In this document: piece by piece, positions 18,386-26,144 of the stretch
Numbering within the stretch: the stretch's first letter is position 1
Layout: every line of letters begins with the position of its first letter
Assembly (NCBI GenBank): GCA_010084195.1
Contig: RGPS01000042.1
Coordinates: 1 to 33,159, forward strand
Length of the DNA stretch: 33,159 nucleotides
Source: Terriglobia bacterium
Lineage (GTDB): Bacteria; Acidobacteriota; Terriglobia; Bryobacterales; Bryobacteraceae
Direction of reading: 5' to 3'
Position numbers and translations under genes: made by a program
Notes under the pieces: model-generated
What the model was told of the DNA's origin: nothing
Databases searched by the model: none
Seen by the model: the letters and a program-made list of their open reading frames with translations, nothing else

Positions 18386-19075
18386 TTAGATTTCCACTTT
18401 CCCATGGCGGTGGTGGGCCGGGGCTGCGGGAATGTGGAAATCGTCCTGCGATTTCCAAGGGCTGTGGGAAGGGACGGAAAACCGGCCTTTGGTTTTCCGC
18501 GCTTTCCACTGTCCGTCATTTCCGCAGCCTGTTCGTTTTTTCATGCGACCTTCCGGTCCCAAATGTTTTGCGAACAGCTTTCGTTTGGCTTCCTGCATGG
18601 CGACTGCCGCCTGTGTGTCGCTTTTGGTGCCGGCAATCCGGTCCAACTGGTCGATAGTGAGATCTGGCTTCAGATATCCGGGCAGTCCTGGCAGGCGGCG
18701 GAGGATCTCCCACGGAGCCGCGTACCACTTATAGATGCGCCGGGTCTTGCCTCTCTGGTCCGGCTTCAGTTCCGGCACGCCGCAAGGCCGGTGGAACTTC
18801 AGGTACGGATTAAAGCTCTCCTCATAGAAGGTATTGATGCGATCGGCGGGCTTCACAGGCAATGTGTCCGAAGCCCATATGCTTCCGGATTACGGCACCG
18901 TTCTTCGTTTCCGCCAGACCATTGTCGTTGGAGTGCCGGGGCCGCGATTTTGCCTGCTCCACCAGCAGCTTGTTCAGCATCTCGGCCACCCGGTGATTAA
19001 TGTACTCGCTGCCGTTGTCGGAATGGAAGCCGAGGCTTCTGAAGGGGAACTGCGCCAGAATGCGTGGCGATGTTA
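18386..19075 (-). pseudogene. Transposase (rve integrase core) remnant
   Basis: Reading down from about 19075, one frame gives LAQFPFRSLGFHSDNGSEYI and SRPRHSNDNGLAETKNGAVI, which hold the second Asp and the Glu of a DDE integrase core. It breaks near 18860 (one extra base). The next frame continues DRINTFYEESFNPYLKFHRP, KTRRIYKWYAAPWEILRRLP and DLTIDQLDRIAGTKSDTQAA, the usual C-terminal part of this transposase type. The N-terminal half with the first catalytic Asp is absent. The relic is dead; no terminal inverted repeats were found. Confidence 0.75.
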
Positions 19076-19104
19076 GTGCCGCGTTACGAACAACACTGGC
19101 GATC

Positions 19105-19345
19105 CAGCTTTCTCCGCAGCCAACTGTTCAAATCTTGCAACAGTTCAAACGGAGGGGGGCCGGGCTGTTTCCGTGAGACAGACCAATTCAACCTGGACGT
19201 GATCGTCTCAGTGGGCTATCGCGTGAAATTCCACCGGGGCACGCAGTTTCGTCTATGGGCGACGCAGCCACTCCGTGAATACATCATCAATGGATTTACC
19301 CTCGATGATGTCCGGCTGAGGGCGAACCGACGTTTGCACAAAAGA
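19105..19345 (+). pseudogene. RhuM-family fragment
   Basis: The plus strand encodes FRETDQFNLDVIVSVGYRVK, FHRGTQFRLWATQPLREYII and NGFTLDDVRL, a clear match to the conserved core of RhuM (virulence-associated, often on genomic islands). Upstream, in another frame, QLSPQPTVQILQQFKRRGAG looks like the preceding part, so there is a frameshift near 19165. The N- and C-terminal portions are missing. It abuts the transposase relic. Confidence 0.65.
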
Positions 19346-19359
19346 ATTCACCCTATCTG

Positions 19360-19680
19360 CTACTCTGCCGACTGTTTCATGGCCTCAAACTTCTCCATAA
19401 TGTGCTGGTAGGCGGCCCGCTGGGCACGAACAATGTTCGACCGAAGGAAGTCGGCCTGCTCGGCAATATACTCGCGGTCCGCAGCTGTCTTCTCTTCGAA
19501 GGCAGCCTCGTAGCGGATCAGATTGATGCGGCCTTCGAGGCGGGGCACGTACTCATCGTGGAAATACTCGTCAGCCAATTCCCGAAGGCTGTGCTGCGCT
19601 GCCGGGTCCAGCAATTCAAAACCTGGCACCTCTTCAGCAATTTCCGCAATCGTTTCTTTCAGATACTCCGCGTGTGTCAT
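19360..19680 (-). CDS. 106-residue unknown protein, last gene of the photoreceptor operon
   Basis: An acidic, helix-rich protein beginning MTHAEYLKETIAEIAEEVPG, with AAFEEKTAADREYIAEQADF in its second half. There is no signal peptide, membrane segment or catalytic motif. Its ATG lies 6 bp after the stop of the methyltransferase gene, with AAAGG in between, so it is probably co-transcribed with the MerR-DUF1475-DUF2062-DUF1295-methyltransferase genes. Its 3' end runs into the RhuM relic on the other strand. A small accessory subunit or adaptor is possible, but nothing shows it. Confidence 0.6.
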   Translation of the reverse strand: MTHAEYLKETIAEIAEEVPGFELLDPAAQHSLRELADEYFHDEYVPRLEGRINLIRYEAAFEEKTAADREYIAEQADFLRSNIVRAQRAAYQHIMEKFEAMKQSAE

Positions 19681-19686
19681 GAACCT

Positions 19687-20736
19687 TTAGGATGACGCAC
19701 GGGCCTTCTCGAAGAGGTAGTGGCAGACAAGCCACTCCTCGCCATCACTGTATCCGAACAGTTCCGCACACGCCATAAAGAAGACCCGCCACCGCACCAG
19801 CCATCGCAACGCCTCAGCCTCGCCGTAGACCCCGGCAAAGAGCTGCAGGATCTCTTCCCGGTGCTGGTCCGTCAACAGCAGCCATTCTTCCGAGGTTCGC
19901 TGGTAGTGGGTCCCGGAAACGTTCCACTGCCTGACGAGCCACATGTCGCGCTGAAAAACGGGCAGCAGCCCCGCGCTGGGCATGATGCCACCCGTGAAGA
20001 AGTGTTCAGCCATCCAGTCGCCGGAACCTTTTGCCACAAACGGGTACGCCACCGTTTGATGTGCAAAAACGTGGATAAACAGCATCCCGTCGGGCTTCAG
20101 CCAGGTGGACACACGGTGCATCAGTTCCTGATAATTCCGCATGTGCTCAAACATCTCGACGGAAACGACCCGATCGAAATGGCCGGTGACGCCCGGGGAA
20201 AAGTCGTTCATGTCGGCAGTGATGATGTTCAGATTGCCGAGGCCGCGGAGCCGGGCCTGCTCCAGAATATACTCCCGCTGCGAGGCAGAATTCGAGACAC
20301 CCGTGATGCTGGAATTGGGAAAGTGCTCGGCCATATAGAGCGACAGCGAGCCCCAGCCGCAGCCGAGTTCGAGGACGTTCTGGCCATCGGCGAGTTGGGC
20401 ACGGGCTGCCGTCAGATCGAGCATTGCCCTCTCCGCCTCCCCCAGAGTCTCCACACCCTCCGGGAAATAACAGGAGCTGTACTTCAGGTGAGGGCCGAGG
20501 ACCATTTTGAAAAACGCGGCGGGCACTTCGTAGTGCTGCCGGTTGGCATCGGCGGTGTGCAGGGCCACCGGACTCTGCTTCAGGTCGGCGACGAGCGCGG
20601 TGAGGCGGCCCTGAACGGCAGAGGCCCCCCCGGCAGTCTCCTCCCGGAGACGGACGGCACACAGATGGCGAATGGCGCGACGGAGAAGCCAGTCGGGCAG
20701 CAAGTCACGTTCGAGGATGGGTTCGTACCAGTTCAT
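19687..20736 (-). CDS. CFA synthase-like SAM-dependent methyltransferase (short, coclaurine N-methyltransferase-like form)
   Basis: The ATG at 20736 overlaps the DUF1295 stop (ATGA) and gives 349 residues; upstream codons belong to the DUF1295 gene in another frame. Motifs: QHYEVPAAFFKMVLGPHLKY (68-86 region), SSCYFPEG, the SAM-binding loop VLELGCGWGS (121-130), SVEMFEHMRNY and LFIHVFAHQT. It belongs to the cyclopropane-fatty-acid-synthase superfamily but to the branch that also holds coclaurine N-methyltransferases, so the acceptor may be a fatty acyl chain or another lipid. It is a different branch from the second methyltransferase at 26141. Co-transcribed with the MerR photoreceptor gene and DUF1295. 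Confidence 0.85.
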   Translation of the reverse strand: MNWYEPILERDLLPDWLLRRAIRHLCAVRLREETAGGASAVQGRLTALVADLKQSPVALHTADANRQHYEVPAAFFKMVLGPHLKYSSCYFPEGVETLGEAERAMLDLTAARAQLADGQNVLELGCGWGSLSLYMAEHFPNSSITGVSNSASQREYILEQARLRGLGNLNIITADMNDFSPGVTGHFDRVVSVEMFEHMRNYQELMHRVSTWLKPDGMLFIHVFAHQTVAYPFVAKGSGDWMAEHFFTGGIMPSAGLLPVFQRDMWLVRQWNVSGTHYQRTSEEWLLLTDQHREEILQLFAGVYGEAEALRWLVRWRVFFMACAELFGYSDGEEWLVCHYLFEKARASS

Positions 20737-21524
20737 TTGGATGTCGAAGTTGGAAACCAGGGAAGGAAGGCGTTGGTGGTGCGCTGGTATTCGCGGTATT
20801 CGTCGCCGCGACTGCGGAGAGCTTGCGCTTCGGTAGCCGGGATACCGGTGACACGCAGCAGGAAGTAAAGGATCAACGCGGGCGAAATCAGCCCCAGGTA
20901 GCCGTAAGGTGAGGCGAGGGCGAAGAGGGCGAAGGAAACCCAGATCAGCCATTCGAAGAAATAGTTGGGATGCCGGGAGTAGAACCAGAGCCCGTCACGG
21001 CAAGTTCGGCCCTTGCTGGTGGGGCGTGCTTTGAAGGCGGCCAGTTGGCGGTCGGCAAGGCTCTCGCCAAAGACGGCTCCGAGCCACAGGACCGCGGCCC
21101 CGATCTCCAGAGGAGAGAGCCCTGGCGCAGGGTTACGCGCCGCAAGCAGGAAGGGCGCGGACAGGACGACATCGAGAAGACCCTGGAACAGATAGAAGAC
21201 CAGAAATTTGGTCCCGAGATTGGTTTTCCACTGGCGGCGAAGTTCCTGGTAACGGCCTTCTTCGGGATGCCCCAGGATGCGATCAAAGAGGAGATGGAAA
21301 GCGAGCCGCAGGCCCCAGATGACTGACATGCCGCCAATCAGGGCCGCGCGCACCGGAAAGCCTCCGGCAAAGTATGCGTAGAAACCACCAAGCAGAGCCA
21401 GACCGGCAGCCCAGCCGAAATCCACGATGGCCGCATTGCGCATCGGGAAGTGGATGAGCCAAAGCACGACCATCAGAGTGGCAGTGGCGGCAGTCCCCCA
21501 GAGAAGCAGAGAAACAGTACTCAT
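20733..21524 (-). CDS. DUF1295 membrane protein (steroid 5-alpha-reductase-like)
   Basis: The ATG at 21524 overlaps the DUF2062 stop by 4 nt and gives 263 residues with about six to seven membrane segments. The family signature DGLWFYSRHPNYFFEWLIW lies near residue 185; this is the SRHPNY motif of the DUF1295/isoprenylcysteine-methyltransferase/5-alpha-reductase clan, whose members reduce double bonds or methylate lipids with NADPH or SAM. DUF1295 genes commonly sit beside CFA-family methyltransferases in bacterial lipid-modification operons, so a role as lipid reductase is plausible here. It overlaps the methyltransferase gene downstream (ATGA). Confidence 0.88.
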   Translation of the reverse strand: MSTVSLLLWGTAATATLMVVLWLIHFPMRNAAIVDFGWAAGLALLGGFYAYFAGGFPVRAALIGGMSVIWGLRLAFHLLFDRILGHPEEGRYQELRRQWKTNLGTKFLVFYLFQGLLDVVLSAPFLLAARNPAPGLSPLEIGAAVLWLGAVFGESLADRQLAAFKARPTSKGRTCRDGLWFYSRHPNYFFEWLIWVSFALFALASPYGYLGLISPALILYFLLRVTGIPATEAQALRSRGDEYREYQRTTNAFLPWFPTSTSK

Positions 21525-22003
21525 TGGGCGACCTCTTCGGCGGGAATGGGTTCCGTCGGGTTCAAGCGACGGAGGGGAAACAGAACCAGGTTGTAGATGG
21601 CCAGCGCTGCGACCGGACTGAGGACGAGCCAGGCGCCGATGCCGCTCAGGGTGGCGGGCCAGAATATGCGGATGGCCCCCCACGGGTCGGAGGCTACAAG
21701 CTTCAGAAGTTGAGTCAGAGGAGGCAGAGAGGGCAGGCTGAAGAAGTGCGAGCCCACGCTCATGAAGGGGATGAGGAGCGCCAGCTGGGCGGGGTAAAGA
21801 ACGTAGTTCACCAGTTGCATCAGAGGCAGGTTGAGACGCAACCAAGCTGCCCCGCCGGCGCACAACAAGGTGGTGGAGCCGAGCACGGGGAATACGGCCA
21901 GAACTGCGGCCAACGCCGTCGCCTGCGCTATTTTCTCGGGAGTTGTGCCTTGCCGGAGCAGGGCGATGACGGTATCCACAACCTTGCGCAGGGGCCGGAT
22001 CAT
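21521..22003 (-). CDS. DUF2062 membrane protein
   Basis: Starting at the ATG at 22003, which overlaps the DUF1475 stop by 4 nt, gives 160 residues. The sequence KIAQATALAAVLAVFPVLGS followed by a long hydrophobic, Pro-containing region and a C-terminal membrane hairpin fits DUF2062, a small inner-membrane family of unknown function seen near lipid and glycan genes. The ATGA overlaps on both sides tie it to DUF1475 and DUF1295 in one operon. Confidence 0.75.
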   Translation of the reverse strand: MIRPLRKVVDTVIALLRQGTTPEKIAQATALAAVLAVFPVLGSTTLLCAGGAAWLRLNLPLMQLVNYVLYPAQLALLIPFMSVGSHFFSLPSLPPLTQLLKLVASDPWGAIRIFWPATLSGIGAWLVLSPVAALAIYNLVLFPLRRLNPTEPIPAEEVAQ

Positions 22004-22335
22004 GCCGTCCGCCGGGCGAACACGTCGGACGCGGGTTGCTCCGCGCGAAGCTGGCTGAGCGCGATAAACAAGTAGGCCCCGGTCGCGATGTTGCCCAGCG
22101 CGAAAACCAGCAAGAGCCAAAGGGTCCGAACCGGCCATGTGCGTTCCCGGAAAGCGATCCAGAGCCAGAACAGGGTAAAACCGCAGTACGCATCCCAGAA
22201 CGTCGCCATGGCCCAGGGGTTTGCCGCGTAGGTGGGCCAGGCGGCCCAGAGACTTTCGGCCATACTGGTGCGGATGGTGACGGCCAGCATAAACAGGCTG
22301 ATTGCGGCAGCCACGAGTTTCAGCAGAGTCTTCAC
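22000..22335 (-). CDS. DUF1475 small membrane protein
   Basis: I choose the GTG at 22335, which overlaps the MerR stop as GTGA and gives 111 residues; an in-frame upstream start would overlap further and lacks support. It has three to four membrane segments and the typical ATFWDAYCGFTLFWLWIAFRE segment region (DAYxGF then WIAF-R/K-E), as in DUF1475. Function unknown. It is the first gene after the photoreceptor gene and is translationally coupled to it. Confidence 0.7.
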   Translation of the reverse strand: MKTLLKLVAAAISLFMLAVTIRTSMAESLWAAWPTYAANPWAMATFWDAYCGFTLFWLWIAFRERTWPVRTLWLLLVFALGNIATGAYLFIALSQLRAEQPASDVFARRTA

Positions 22336-23216
22336 CGCAGCGCCTCCACGCACAAGCGTTCAAAAGTTTCCATATCGGCCGTTAGTACGACAGATGCAGG
22401 CAGAGCAGATTTCGATTGATCCGCGAAAGGCCCACCCAACCACAAAGAAACTTTCGGGGGCAGAAGCGAGGCCAGTTCGCCGATGGCAGCAGCCGTCAAA
22501 CTTCTGCCACTGTTGCCGATGACGACGGCGACCGGGCGAATCCGGGAGGCCGCCCGGATGACCTCTGCGGCCGGCAGATTGGCCCCCAACAGAACAGGCG
22601 ACCAGCCGAGAGTAGCCGCCAGCATGGCCGCCGCAAGAATTCCGAAGTCGTGGAAATCGCCCGAAAGAGTTGTCAGGAGCATTCGGGGAGCCCGCGCCCG
22701 GGGAGGGTGGAGGCGCAACAGGGAACCAAGGATGCACCGCATAGAGGCCGACACCAGATGCTCTTCCGCAATTCCCATCTCTCCTTTATGCCACCTCTCC
22801 CCCACTTCCCGCATCAATGGGAGGAGTGTTTGAAGAACAAGATCCCGGGGCGGTGTCAGGATGGCGAGGCGATTCAATTCCGCGTTGGCACGAATGTCGT
22901 CGAAATCGGCGAAAAGATCCGCAAGCTGCCGGACATGGAGAGGCACGTCGGAAGCCGCAGGTTCGGAATCGGCACCCGGACCGAGCAAATCCTGCAGGTC
23001 CGCAGTGCTGAGAGGGGCGATTTGACTAATCGAGTAACCCTGTTCAACGAGGCTGCGGAGCAGGATCAGCTTCGCGATGTGGTCTTTGGTGTAAAGACGA
23101 CCGCGATTGGTTCGCTCCGGGGTAACTGCCTGGTAGCGTCGCTCCCAGGCCCGGAGCGTGTCAACGCTAAGCGAGGTGAGCCGCGCGGCCGTCCGGATTG
23201 GGTAATGTGGGTCCAT
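22332..23216 (-). CDS. MerR-family regulator with cobalamin-binding domain (CarH/LitR-type photoreceptor)
   Basis: A 294-residue repressor-type regulator. The MerR helix-turn-helix is at 5-68 (YPIRTAARLTSLSVDTLRAW, RGRLYTKDHIAKL). Next comes a helical bundle with the W-x9-EH motif: Trp142, Glu152, His153. A Rossmann-like B12 domain follows with DFHDFG (187-192), whose His189 is the lower cobalt ligand. His143 follows Trp142, matching the His that replaces the adenosyl group after light in Thermus CarH. All residues needed for adenosylcobalamin light sensing (W131, H132, E141, H142, H177 in Thermus numbering) are therefore present. Such proteins bind DNA as tetramers in the dark and fall apart in light. 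It heads the minus-strand lipid operon and faces the desaturase operon. Confidence 0.92.
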   Translation of the reverse strand: MDPHYPIRTAARLTSLSVDTLRAWERRYQAVTPERTNRGRLYTKDHIAKLILLRSLVEQGYSISQIAPLSTADLQDLLGPGADSEPAASDVPLHVRQLADLFADFDDIRANAELNRLAILTPPRDLVLQTLLPLMREVGERWHKGEMGIAEEHLVSASMRCILGSLLRLHPPRARAPRMLLTTLSGDFHDFGILAAAMLAATLGWSPVLLGANLPAAEVIRAASRIRPVAVVIGNSGRSLTAAAIGELASLLPPKVSLWLGGPFADQSKSALPASVVLTADMETFERLCVEALR

Positions 23217-23227
23217 TTCCCACCTCG

Positions 23228-23256
23228 ATAGTAACGAGGGCGCTCCGTATTGTCAA
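23228..23256 (-). promoter_or_regulatory. Promoter of the MerR photoreceptor operon
   Basis: On the minus strand TTGACA (23256-23251) and TACTAT (23233-23228) are separated by exactly 17 bases. Transcription would begin about 5 bases before the ATG at 23216, with GGTGGG as the only ribosome-binding site, so the leader is very short. The -35 lies inside an arm of the palindrome at 23250-23284. Confidence 0.6.
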
Positions 23257-23284
23257 GGCTTTGTCCATGACATACACTTGACAA
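23250..23284. promoter_or_regulatory. 35-bp dyad operator between the divergent lipid operons
   Basis: Outer arms TTGTCAAG (23250-23257) and CTTGACAA (23277-23284) are perfect inverted repeats. An inner pair TGTC (23262-23265) and GACA (23269-23272) shares the same centre at 23267. Each outer arm contains the TTGACA -35 box of one divergent promoter, so a protein bound here would block both. The neighbouring B12-dependent MerR protein is the obvious candidate (inference). Confidence 0.65.
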
Positions 23285-23306
23285 ACCACCATAAGAACCG
23301 TAACGT
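23278..23306 (+). promoter_or_regulatory. Promoter of the desaturase-methyltransferase operon
   Basis: TTGACA (23278-23283), a 17-base spacer and TAACGT (23301-23306; 3 of 6 consensus matches). The ideal -35 with a weak -10 sits 12 bases before the ATG at 23318; the -35 is in the right arm of the dyad. Confidence 0.45.
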
Positions 23307-23317
23307 AAAGGCAAGGG

Positions 23318-24133
23318 ATGATGAAAGAAAATTCCGAATATCAGTGGGGTGCAGTGCTTGCTTTTGCCGGCCTGCATGTGGCCGCACTGGGGTTGATCTG
23401 GACGCCGTGGACATGGGGCTACGTGGCGCTGGCGGCCTTCACGTATTTCCTGCGAATGTTTGGCGTGACGGCGGGATATCACCGCTACTTCAGCCATCGA
23501 AGCTACCGGCTGGGGCGACTGTCGCAGTTCCTGATGGCCTTCCTGGCCCAGACTTCGGCACAAAAAGGTGCTTTGTGGTGGGCCGCTCATCATCGGGTTC
23601 ACCACCGCGAATCGGACCGTGAAAAAGACGTCCATTCTCCGTGGCAGAAGGGGTTTTGGTGGTCGCATGTGGGCTGGGTCCTTTCGAACGAACACGACGG
23701 CTTCGACGAGCGGGCGATGGCGGACTTCGCGAAATACCCCGAGCTGGTCTGGCTGAACCGATACCACTGGGTTCCGACCGTTGTGTTTGCCGCGGGCGTT
23801 CTGGCACTCACCGGCTGGCCTGGGTTTTTTTGGGGCTATGTGCTTTCCACGGTACTGCTGTATCACTGCACGTTCAGCATCAACTCCATAGGCCATATCT
23901 GGGGTAATCGCCGTTTTGACACGCCGGACTATTCGAAGAACAATGCGCTCCTGGCAGTGATCACCATGGGCGAGGGCTGGCACAACAATCATCACTTTTC
24001 TCCGGGCAGTTGCCGGCAGGGTCTGCGCTGGTGGGAGGTGGATACCACCTGGTATCTGCTGAGTGCCCTGAGTTGGGTCGGCCTGACCGGAGAGTTGCGG
24101 CCCTTCCGCAAGGTGGACCAAGACACAAAGTGA
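23318..24133 (+). CDS. Acyl-CoA/acyl-lipid desaturase (delta-9 type)
   Basis: A 271-residue integral-membrane di-iron desaturase. The three histidine boxes are HRYFSH (55-60), HRVHH (92-96) and HNNHH (222-226), all intact, with hydrophobic segments between them. It should insert a cis double bond in acyl chains. Two adjacent ATG codons (23318, 23321) are possible starts, both after AAGG. It is the first gene of the operon divergent from the B12 photoreceptor, and the following oxidoreductase gene starts with a GTGA overlap. The double bond would provide the substrate for the CFA-family methyltransferase downstream. Confidence 0.93.
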   Translation: MMKENSEYQWGAVLAFAGLHVAALGLIWTPWTWGYVALAAFTYFLRMFGVTAGYHRYFSHRSYRLGRLSQFLMAFLAQTSAQKGALWWAAHHRVHHRESDREKDVHSPWQKGFWWSHVGWVLSNEHDGFDERAMADFAKYPELVWLNRYHWVPTVVFAAGVLALTGWPGFFWGYVLSTVLLYHCTFSINSIGHIWGNRRFDTPDYSKNNALLAVITMGEGWHNNHHFSPGSCRQGLRWWEVDTTWYLLSALSWVGLTGELRPFRKVDQDTK

Positions 24134-25383
24134 ACGGATGCAAAACAGTTGCGGTGATTGGGGCCGGGATTTCGGGCCTGGCAGCCGCCTGGCTCCTGAG
24201 CCGGAAGTACGAAGTTTGGGTTCTGGAGCGGGCAGACCGAATTGGCGGGCACACCAACACCGCAAAGGTACAGAGTTCGACCGGAACCGTCGCCGTCGAC
24301 ACCGGCTTCATTGTCCATAACGAGAAGACGTACCCCTTGTTCTGCCGCCTGATGCAGGAACTGGGCGTGGCGACGCAGGCCAGCGACATGTCGTTCGGCG
24401 TAAGTACTGCGGGCGGGCGGTTTGAATACTCCAGCCGGGGCCTGAAGGGCTTCTTTGCGCAGTGGACCAACTGGCTCAGGCCGAGGCATTATGGCTTGCT
24501 GCTGGAGATCCTGCGGTTCAACCGGGAAGCCCCGAAGTTCCTCCTTGGCAACGAAGGTGTGGAAGTGACCCTGGGTGCCTTCCTGCTGCGCGGCAAGTAC
24601 AGCAAAGACTTCATTGAGCAGTATCTGTATCCTATGTCCTCCGCTGTGTGGTCCATGCCGCAGAACGAACTGGCGGGCTTCCCTGCCCGGACTCTGTTGG
24701 GCTTTTTCCAGAATCACGGGATGCTGGGGATCAATACGCACCCGCGCTGGAAGACCATCACGGGCGGCAGTGATCAATACCTGGGGCCGATGACGGAACC
24801 GTATAAGAACCGCATTCTGACCGGGGCTGGAATTCGGCGCGTATCCAGAACGGAACCCGGAGTTACCGTGGACTTTGAAGCTCGGGCCGCCATGCAGTTT
24901 GACCACGTGGTGTTCGCCTGCCACGGCAACCAAATTCTTCCGCTGCTGCAAAACCCCACCGAAACGGAACGCAGCGTGCTGCAGAATTTCCAGACGTCGA
25001 GAAATGAAGTGTGCCTGCATACTGACGAAACGCTCCTGCCGCAACGCCTGGCAGCCCGCGCTTCGTGGAACTACCGGATCGGCAATGGCAGTAAGACAAC
25101 CATGACTTACGACATGAACCGCCTGCAGAATCTGGCCACGCAGGAACAGTATTGTGTCAGCCTGAATTCGCCCGGGGCCGTGCGACCGGGGAAGGCAATT
25201 CAATGGCTGGAGTACTATCATCCGGTGTACAATGTCCCTGCCGTGAAAGCGCAGCAGAGGTGGGCGGAGATTAGTGGGGTGGACCGGGTCCACTATTGCG
25301 GCGCGTATTGGTTCTACGGCTTCCACGAAGATGGTGTCCGGTCGGCCGTTCGGGTGGCCGAAGCCCTGGGGGTCCAGTGGTAG
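24130..25383 (+). CDS. FAD-dependent oxidoreductase (amine-oxidase-like, COG2907 type)
   Basis: I choose the GTG at 24130, which overlaps the desaturase stop (GTGA) and puts VAVIGAGISGLAAAW at the very N-terminus; 417 residues. The dinucleotide fold GAGISG (11-16) is followed by LERADRIGGHTNT, the FAD-ribose site. The C-terminus YCGAYWFYGFHEDGVRSAVR completes the FAD-binding domain. Proteins of this type stand next to DUF1365 and CFA-family genes in many bacteria, and related flavoproteins act on methylated fatty acids in furan fatty acid synthesis in Rhodobacter (UfaD type). Here it could dehydrogenate the acyl chain after methylation (inference). Confidence 0.87.
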   Translation: MNGCKTVAVIGAGISGLAAAWLLSRKYEVWVLERADRIGGHTNTAKVQSSTGTVAVDTGFIVHNEKTYPLFCRLMQELGVATQASDMSFGVSTAGGRFEYSSRGLKGFFAQWTNWLRPRHYGLLLEILRFNREAPKFLLGNEGVEVTLGAFLLRGKYSKDFIEQYLYPMSSAVWSMPQNELAGFPARTLLGFFQNHGMLGINTHPRWKTITGGSDQYLGPMTEPYKNRILTGAGIRRVSRTEPGVTVDFEARAAMQFDHVVFACHGNQILPLLQNPTETERSVLQNFQTSRNEVCLHTDETLLPQRLAARASWNYRIGNGSKTTMTYDMNRLQNLATQEQYCVSLNSPGAVRPGKAIQWLEYYHPVYNVPAVKAQQRWAEISGVDRVHYCGAYWFYGFHEDGVRSAVRVAEALGVQW

Positions 25384-26144
25384 CGATCGCCGAGCCGGGG
25401 ATCTATCGCGGGACGCTTCGGCACCGTCGTTTCCGGCCGCACGCTCATGAATTCCGTTACCCTGTGTTTCTGGCGATGCTCGACATCGACCGGCTTCCGG
25501 AAACCATGGCACGGTCGGCATTTTCCAGTTACAACCACTTCAACTGGGCCAGTTTTGAAGAGAGGGATCACTTCGGAGACCCCCACGTGGCGCTGCGCCA
25601 ACGGCTGGAAGAGGCGGCCAGGACCGAGGGTGTTTCATTGCCAACCGGGCGGGTGATGCTGTTGACGAACCTGCGCTATCTGGGTTATTGCTTCAATCCG
25701 ATATCCTTCTTCTACTTCCTGGATGAGCAGGGCAACGTGCCCGTAGTGCTGGCAGAAGTCAACAGTACCTTCGGAGAGCACAAAAACTATTGGCTGTGGA
25801 GCGGGAATCGCCTGGGCGAGATCGGCATGCGGTTTACCTGTGCCAAGGAGATGCATGTCTCGCCGTTCATGCCCATGGAATTGGGCTACGAGTTCGCACT
25901 CACGGCCCCGGGCAAGACCCTGACCGCTCATATGGAAACCGTGGACGGCGGAGCTCCCCTGTTTGACGCGACCCTGACCCTGGAGCGCAGACCCTGGACC
26001 GGGGGCGAGTTGTTGCGGACTTTACTGGCGCACCCGGCCATGACCGCAAAAGTTGTCTTCGCCATCCACTGGGAGGCGTTGCGCCTCTGGCTGAAAAAAG
26101 TGCCGGTCTTCACGCACCCGGACAGGAAAGAACAGACACCATGA
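25377..26144 (+). CDS. DUF1365 protein
   Basis: A GTG at 25377 gives 255 residues and overlaps the oxidoreductase gene by 7 nt; further upstream the frame lies inside that gene and is not protein-like. Family marks are GTLRHRRFRPHAHEFRYPVF near the N-terminus, LLTNLRYLGYCFNPISFFYF (about 104-123) and AKEMHVSPFMPMELGYEF. DUF1365 has no settled biochemical role but is found almost always between the FAD oxidoreductase and the CFA-family methyltransferase, as here, which suggests a joint task on modified fatty acids. It ends with an ATGA overlap with the methyltransferase gene. Confidence 0.9.
   Translation: MVAIAEPGIYRGTLRHRRFRPHAHEFRYPVFLAMLDIDRLPETMARSAFSSYNHFNWASFEERDHFGDPHVALRQRLEEAARTEGVSLPTGRVMLLTNLRYLGYCFNPISFFYFLDEQGNVPVVLAEVNSTFGEHKNYWLWSGNRLGEIGMRFTCAKEMHVSPFMPMELGYEFALTAPGKTLTAHMETVDGGAPLFDATLTLERRPWTGGELLRTLLAHPAMTAKVVFAIHWEALRLWLKKVPVFTHPDRKEQTP

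Noticed and set aside
19720-20868. 382-codon plus-strand open frame opposite the CFA-like methyltransferase and DUF1295 genes
   Set aside because: It crosses two real genes on the other strand and carries no domain motif.
23217-23317. Cobalamin riboswitch ahead of the MerR or desaturase gene
   Set aside because: The gap is 101 bp, the leaders are only a few bases long and no B12-box-like structure is seen; B12 sensing is by the protein.
23992-25521. 509-codon minus-strand open frame opposite the FAD oxidoreductase
   Set aside because: The plus-strand gene has clear FAD motifs and operon overlaps; the antisense product shows only shadow-type composition.
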